Source: CAYGVT01 sp964353355
GTDB lineage: Archaea > Thermoplasmatota > DTKX01 > GCA-020343715
DNA length: 8,508 bases
Reading direction: 5' to 3'
Assembly (NCBI GenBank): GCA_964353355.1
Contig: CAYGVT010000104.1
Coordinates: 1-8,508 of the forward strand
In this document: in pieces, positions 5,996 through 8,508 of the stretch
Position numbering within the stretch: the stretch's first letter is position 1
Layout of the letters: the number at the start of each line of letters is the position of its first letter
The notes under the pieces: generated by a model
The model's database searches: none
What the model was told of the DNA's origin: nothing
The model's input: only the letters and a program-made list of their open reading frames with translations
Position numbers and translations under genes: made by a program

Positions 5996-6201
5996 TGGTG
6001 AGAGGGGTGGCCAAGGACGGCGCCGCCGCGCCGGGCCGGGGGCCGTGCCGGGACGGAATCCTGGCTCGGCGAATATATAGCGGAGGGCGCCTCGCGCGCG
6101 GCGCCTTTCCGCCTCCGGGGGATAAAACAAGGCGCCCCTTTCGGGGCAGATGAGAGTGGGCCTGCCACTATATAAGGGATGGCGCCTGATTTTCCGTTGT
6201 G
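5996..6201. other. Gene-free gap with several hairpins and TATA-like boxes; candidate small structured RNA
   Basis: No convincing protein gene lies between 5962 and 6276. An 82-codon ORF here has unnatural composition. Visible elements: TATA-like cores at 6071-6079 and 6169-6176 (CTTATATA on the minus strand); a perfect hairpin 6134-6147 whose minus-strand form is GCCCC-GAAA-GGGGC with a GNRA loop; an inverted repeat AGTGG/CCACT at 6155-6169; a long GC-rich hairpin between about 6080 and 6116 using two GGCGCC arms; and GGCGCC repeated again at 6131 and 6181. A minus-strand RNA starting near 6147 would contain both large hairpins; a plus-strand RNA starting near 6098 is also possible. Confidence 0.35.
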
Positions 6202-6221
6202 AAAAACACCCGTTGACACGG
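6202..6221 (-). terminator. Terminator-like hairpin and T-tract after the 7TM-DUF835 gene
   Basis: On the minus strand CCGT-GTCA-ACGG is followed by GGTG and TTTTT, about 55 nt after the stop codon. The short stem plus T5 fits an archaeal terminator better than anything else in the window. Confidence 0.5.
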
Positions 6222-6276
6222 ATGGGCCGGACACCGGGGCGGGGGGGGGAAGGCTCGCCTCCCGCGCGGGCCCGGC

Positions 6277-8298
6277 CTACGCCAGCATGTCGCGGGTGAT
6301 GACCTCTATACCCGACCTGCGGAAGAGCGCGACCCTGTCCGCCGAGATGGCGACGGGGTCGTACGGTATGACGAGCACGATGCCGGTCTGCGACACGAGG
6401 TCCGCGATGCGGCGCAGCACCTTGAGGTAGGAGTCGAACTGGTCCCCCTGGAACGTGATGAGGTACTCGAGCCCGTCCAGCAGGATGATGCCCGGCCCCT
6501 TGCCCTGCCGGTCGATGAACGCTTTGATGTTGACCATCAGATACTCGGGCCCGGGCTTGATGTCGGTGTCCTCCTTGCGGTCCTGGGTGAGCCAGAACAC
6601 CTGGGTGTCGGGGGGCAGGAGGTACCGCTGCTTGAGCTTGCCAGGCTCGGTGCGCGAGATGCACATGCCCCGGTAGCCCTTCTCCACGAACGAGAGGTAT
6701 ATCTCGTAGACCTTGCCGCGCTCCTCGAACGTCTCCTCCACCAGGTACGAGTCGCCCGACCTGAGGAGGAAGTCGTAGCGCGAGATGCCGTAGTTGATGA
6801 GGTCCTTGAGGATGGCCGAGAAGACCGGCCGCGGGATGAGGCCGCGTATCTGCTGGACGAACATGCGGATGACGGTCGCGGGCTCTAGGTGGACGATGCC
6901 AGCGTATTCGGAGACGGACTCGTCGTAGATCAGGCCGTCCATGCCGTACTTGATGTAGCCGAAGAACGGCTCGATAGTGGACAGCCGCTTGAGGTGCGAT
7001 TCGACCTCGACGCGCGGGAGCCGCGCGCTCGTGACTATCCTGTTGAACTCGTCCAGCACGACCGCCTTCTTGATGAACGGGAAGGCCAGGATGTCGCGCA
7101 GGCGCTCGATCTTCTCATCGCGCTTGAGGGACGTCCCGAATATCCAAAGCACGTTCATTATCTGCGCCCGGCGCATGTCCATCGCGAGCTCCACGAACTC
7201 GCTCGCCGGTGCCCAGTTCTTCTCGAGCACGAGGTCCATGTTGTCCAAGTAGACGACGCCGCGAGTGGCGGACTCGACGAACGTGAAGATGCTGGACTTG
7301 AGCGTCTTGAGCTCGTCCGCGGGGACGTACTTGAGGTTGCCGTACTGCCGCAGGCCCTTGCCCGCCTCGGTGAGGATGACGATGGGCGTGCGCTTGAACC
7401 GCGTGATGTCCAAGTCGGGCTTGACGGCGCCCACGTACAGGCCCTCGTATCCCTTCTCGACGAGCTCCGTGAAGGTCGAGATGCCCTTCTGCTTCGACGA
7501 CATGTAGTAGTCGCCGATGCGCAGCACCGCGTCGGCCTCCCGCTTGTGGGCCGTCTCGGAGATGGGCGAGAACAGGGGGGCCTCGCCGCGCAGGAGGCCG
7601 TAGGCGACGATGGCGTTGAGCGCGAGCGCGCCCATGCTGACCAGCTCCGGCGGGAAGAGCGAGAGCACCGGCAGGATGAAGCCCGTGAGGGCGCCGATGA
7701 TGACGAAGACCGCGAACCCGACCAGGATGAGCTGTATCTGGCTCTTGGCGAACTCCTGGGGGGTCCTGAGGTAGTTCCACAGCAGCACGAGCCCGCCCAT
7801 GGTCACCAGCGCCATCGTATGCGCGAGGCCGAGGAAGAAGTACCAGTCGCCGATGGGCGAGACGATGTGCCGCAGCGCGAGGAGGAACGGGTAGTAGCCG
7901 TAATGGAAGTCGGCGCCCCAACCCTCGGGGACCGCGAAGTCGCCGAAGGCGAGCGTCACCCCGAGCGTGAGCAGCTTCGGGCCGACGATTAGCGCGATGA
8001 CGAGGTTGCGGTGGCGGGTGAACTGCTCGTTGGGGACGGGGAAGATCAGCGTGAACAGCAGGAATATGGCGGGGAACATGTCGCCGAAGATGATGCAAAG
8101 CGACATCCATCCGATGACCTCGGGGTCGTCGCCCAGCCACTTCTGCGCGAACTCGCCCACGTTCCACAGCAGGAAGAACGAGAGCATCGCCAGCCAAACG
8201 AGGGCGCTCTGGGCCTTCCTCGCCCTGAAGAACAGGATGTACGTGAGGAACACCGTCGATACCAGTGCTCCCAGTGGCAATATCCAGAGCGCACCCAC
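6277..8298 (-). CDS. Seven-TM sensor-like membrane protein with two DUF835-like domains, 673 aa
   Basis: Predicted membrane receptor-like protein. Seven hydrophobic segments at about 5-25, 33-50, 65-87, 99-119, 151-175, 188-209 and 218-236 resemble the 7TM module found at the N-terminus of some histidine kinases. Two related cytoplasmic domains follow. The first (about 262-416) has GDYYMSSKQKG, LVEKGYEGLYVGAV and GVVYLDNMDLVLEKN. The second (about 515-668) has GDSYLVEE, FVEKGYRGMCISR, GPGIILLDGLEYLITF and GIVLVIPYDP, matching archaeal DUF835. A region at 417-514 of unknown type separates them. No His-box, kinase ATPase or receiver domain is present, so signalling must work another way. The hhhLDxhxxL strands recall Walker B of RecA/KaiC-like folds, but no P-loop is seen. 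The start is GTG at 8298; an in-frame stop lies at 8323-8325 and the first internal ATG would cut off helix 1. Ligand and partner unknown. Confidence 0.88.
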   Translation of the reverse strand: MGALWILPLGALVSTVFLTYILFFRARKAQSALVWLAMLSFFLLWNVGEFAQKWLGDDPEVIGWMSLCIIFGDMFPAIFLLFTLIFPVPNEQFTRHRNLVIALIVGPKLLTLGVTLAFGDFAVPEGWGADFHYGYYPFLLALRHIVSPIGDWYFFLGLAHTMALVTMGGLVLLWNYLRTPQEFAKSQIQLILVGFAVFVIIGALTGFILPVLSLFPPELVSMGALALNAIVAYGLLRGEAPLFSPISETAHKREADAVLRIGDYYMSSKQKGISTFTELVEKGYEGLYVGAVKPDLDITRFKRTPIVILTEAGKGLRQYGNLKYVPADELKTLKSSIFTFVESATRGVVYLDNMDLVLEKNWAPASEFVELAMDMRRAQIMNVLWIFGTSLKRDEKIERLRDILAFPFIKKAVVLDEFNRIVTSARLPRVEVESHLKRLSTIEPFFGYIKYGMDGLIYDESVSEYAGIVHLEPATVIRMFVQQIRGLIPRPVFSAILKDLINYGISRYDFLLRSGDSYLVEETFEERGKVYEIYLSFVEKGYRGMCISRTEPGKLKQRYLLPPDTQVFWLTQDRKEDTDIKPGPEYLMVNIKAFIDRQGKGPGIILLDGLEYLITFQGDQFDSYLKVLRRIADLVSQTGIVLVIPYDPVAISADRVALFRRSGIEVITRDMLA

Positions 8299-8362
8299 TT
8301 GGACCAGCCCTTTCTGACCCTCTTAGCCTGTGGCTACCCGCGACCTTGAGAGAGTGACCGGA

Positions 8363-8397
8363 CCTATATGTGTCTTTTTATGGTTTTATTATTTCTT
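8363..8397 (-). promoter_or_regulatory. AT-rich promoter region of the 7TM-DUF835 gene
   Basis: The minus strand holds AATAATAAAACCATAAAAAG followed by CACATATAGG, the only long AT-rich stretch in the window. The TATATG core at 8365-8370 lies about 69 nt before the GTG start, predicting a leader of about 40 nt. A second possible core is ATAAAAAG near 8378. Confidence 0.5.
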
Positions 8398-8427
8398 GGA
8401 TTCACGACCCGCTCTGGCGCGATGGAG

Positions 8428-8447
8428 CCATGCCTCCGTCGGCATGG
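8428..8447. repeat. Perfect 7-bp inverted repeat
   Basis: CCATGCC (8428-8434) and GGCATGG (8441-8447) flank a 6-nt spacer. It sits between the AT-rich promoter region and the G-rich tract. It could be an operator for the downstream gene or a hairpin ending a transcript from beyond the right edge. Confidence 0.5.
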
Positions 8448-8508
8448 GGGTGGGTGGGTGATGGGAAGGGGGGATGAGGTGAGATGGGGGTGGGTGGGAG
8501 TGGGTGGG
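8444..8508 (+). repeat. C-free G-rich tract with repeated GGGTGGG runs
   Basis: Sixty-five bases to the window edge contain no C on the plus strand. ATGGGGGTGGGTGGG occurs twice (8444-8458 and 8483-8497), and at least eight runs of three or more G occur with loops of 1-4 nt, which fits G-quadruplex formation. The minus strand is open in all three frames here, so a C-rich coding end of an outside gene cannot be excluded. Confidence 0.7.

Noticed and set aside
6080..6225. tRNA, SRP RNA or C/D-box RNA in the gap
   Set aside because: I could not find a cloverleaf with a TTCNANNC arm, the SRP core motifs, or paired C and D boxes.
5986..6234. 82-codon minus-strand ORF in the intergenic gap
   Set aside because: It spans the terminator-like element, TATA-like boxes and hairpins, has no ribosome site or domain, and has a Pro/Arg/Ser-rich product.
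6241..6249. Nine-G homopolymer after the sensor gene, with similar G runs at 985-991 and 3086-3093
   Set aside because: All are outside genes, so no phase-variation role can be supported; they may simply reflect base bias or sequencing error.
6889..7992. Plus-strand open frame of about 367 codons
   Set aside because: Antisense to the 7TM-DUF835 gene, Asp/Glu/Arg/Val-rich composition typical of antisense of hydrophobic coding DNA, no motif.
6277..8298. Histidine kinase call for the 7TM protein
   Set aside because: No His phosphoacceptor box or N/G ATPase boxes appear anywhere in the 673 residues; only the 7TM part resembles kinase sensors.

Overview
The window is very GC-rich and all seven supportable protein genes lie on the minus strand. 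It looks archaeal. Promoters are BRE/TATA-like boxes, two of them about 28-33 nt from a start codon (leaderless transcripts). Ribosome sites match the archaeal GGAGGTGA type. The protein families are typical of Euryarchaeota, especially Thermoplasmatota: a COG1340-type coiled-coil protein, a 7TM-DUF835 protein, a PKD surface protein and small winged-helix proteins. A high-GC Thermoplasmatota genome is my best guess, but no rRNA or marker gene is present to prove it.

Layout in transcription order (right to left). Positions 8299-8508 hold no provable gene: a 65-nt C-free G-rich tract, a perfect 7-bp inverted repeat and an AT-rich promoter region. Next is a 673-aa membrane protein (8298-6277) with a 7TM sensor module and two DUF835-like domains but no kinase domain. 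A 315-nt gene-free gap (5962-6276) follows. It holds a terminator-like hairpin, two extra TATA-like boxes, several strong hairpins and the promoter of the next gene, so it may encode a small structured RNA. Then come a membrane-anchored PKD surface protein (5961-5179), a coiled-coil protein (5099-4227) and a nucleotide-sugar pyrophosphorylase (4221-3094), the last two tightly linked. A second cluster follows: a DNA-binding protein with two complete winged-helix repeats (3010-1766), a 111-aa protein overlapping it by one base, and an 86-aa winged-helix protein. At the left edge is the 5' part of a membrane pyrophosphatase gene (974 to beyond position 1). It carries an unusual signal peptide plus extracytoplasmic Ig-like domain ahead of the first canonical membrane helix.

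Functional picture: the set suggests envelope and membrane biology (surface protein, sugar-nucleotide supply, ion-pumping pyrophosphatase, membrane sensor) beside a small regulator cluster. The operon links are inferred from spacing only. A theme running through the window is Gly/Asp-rich low-complexity coding tracts in three different proteins, four tracts in all. The items most worth following are the pyrophosphatase fusion, the duplicated winged-helix regulator with its repeat tail, the 7TM-double-DUF835 protein and the structured intergenic region near 6080-6225.
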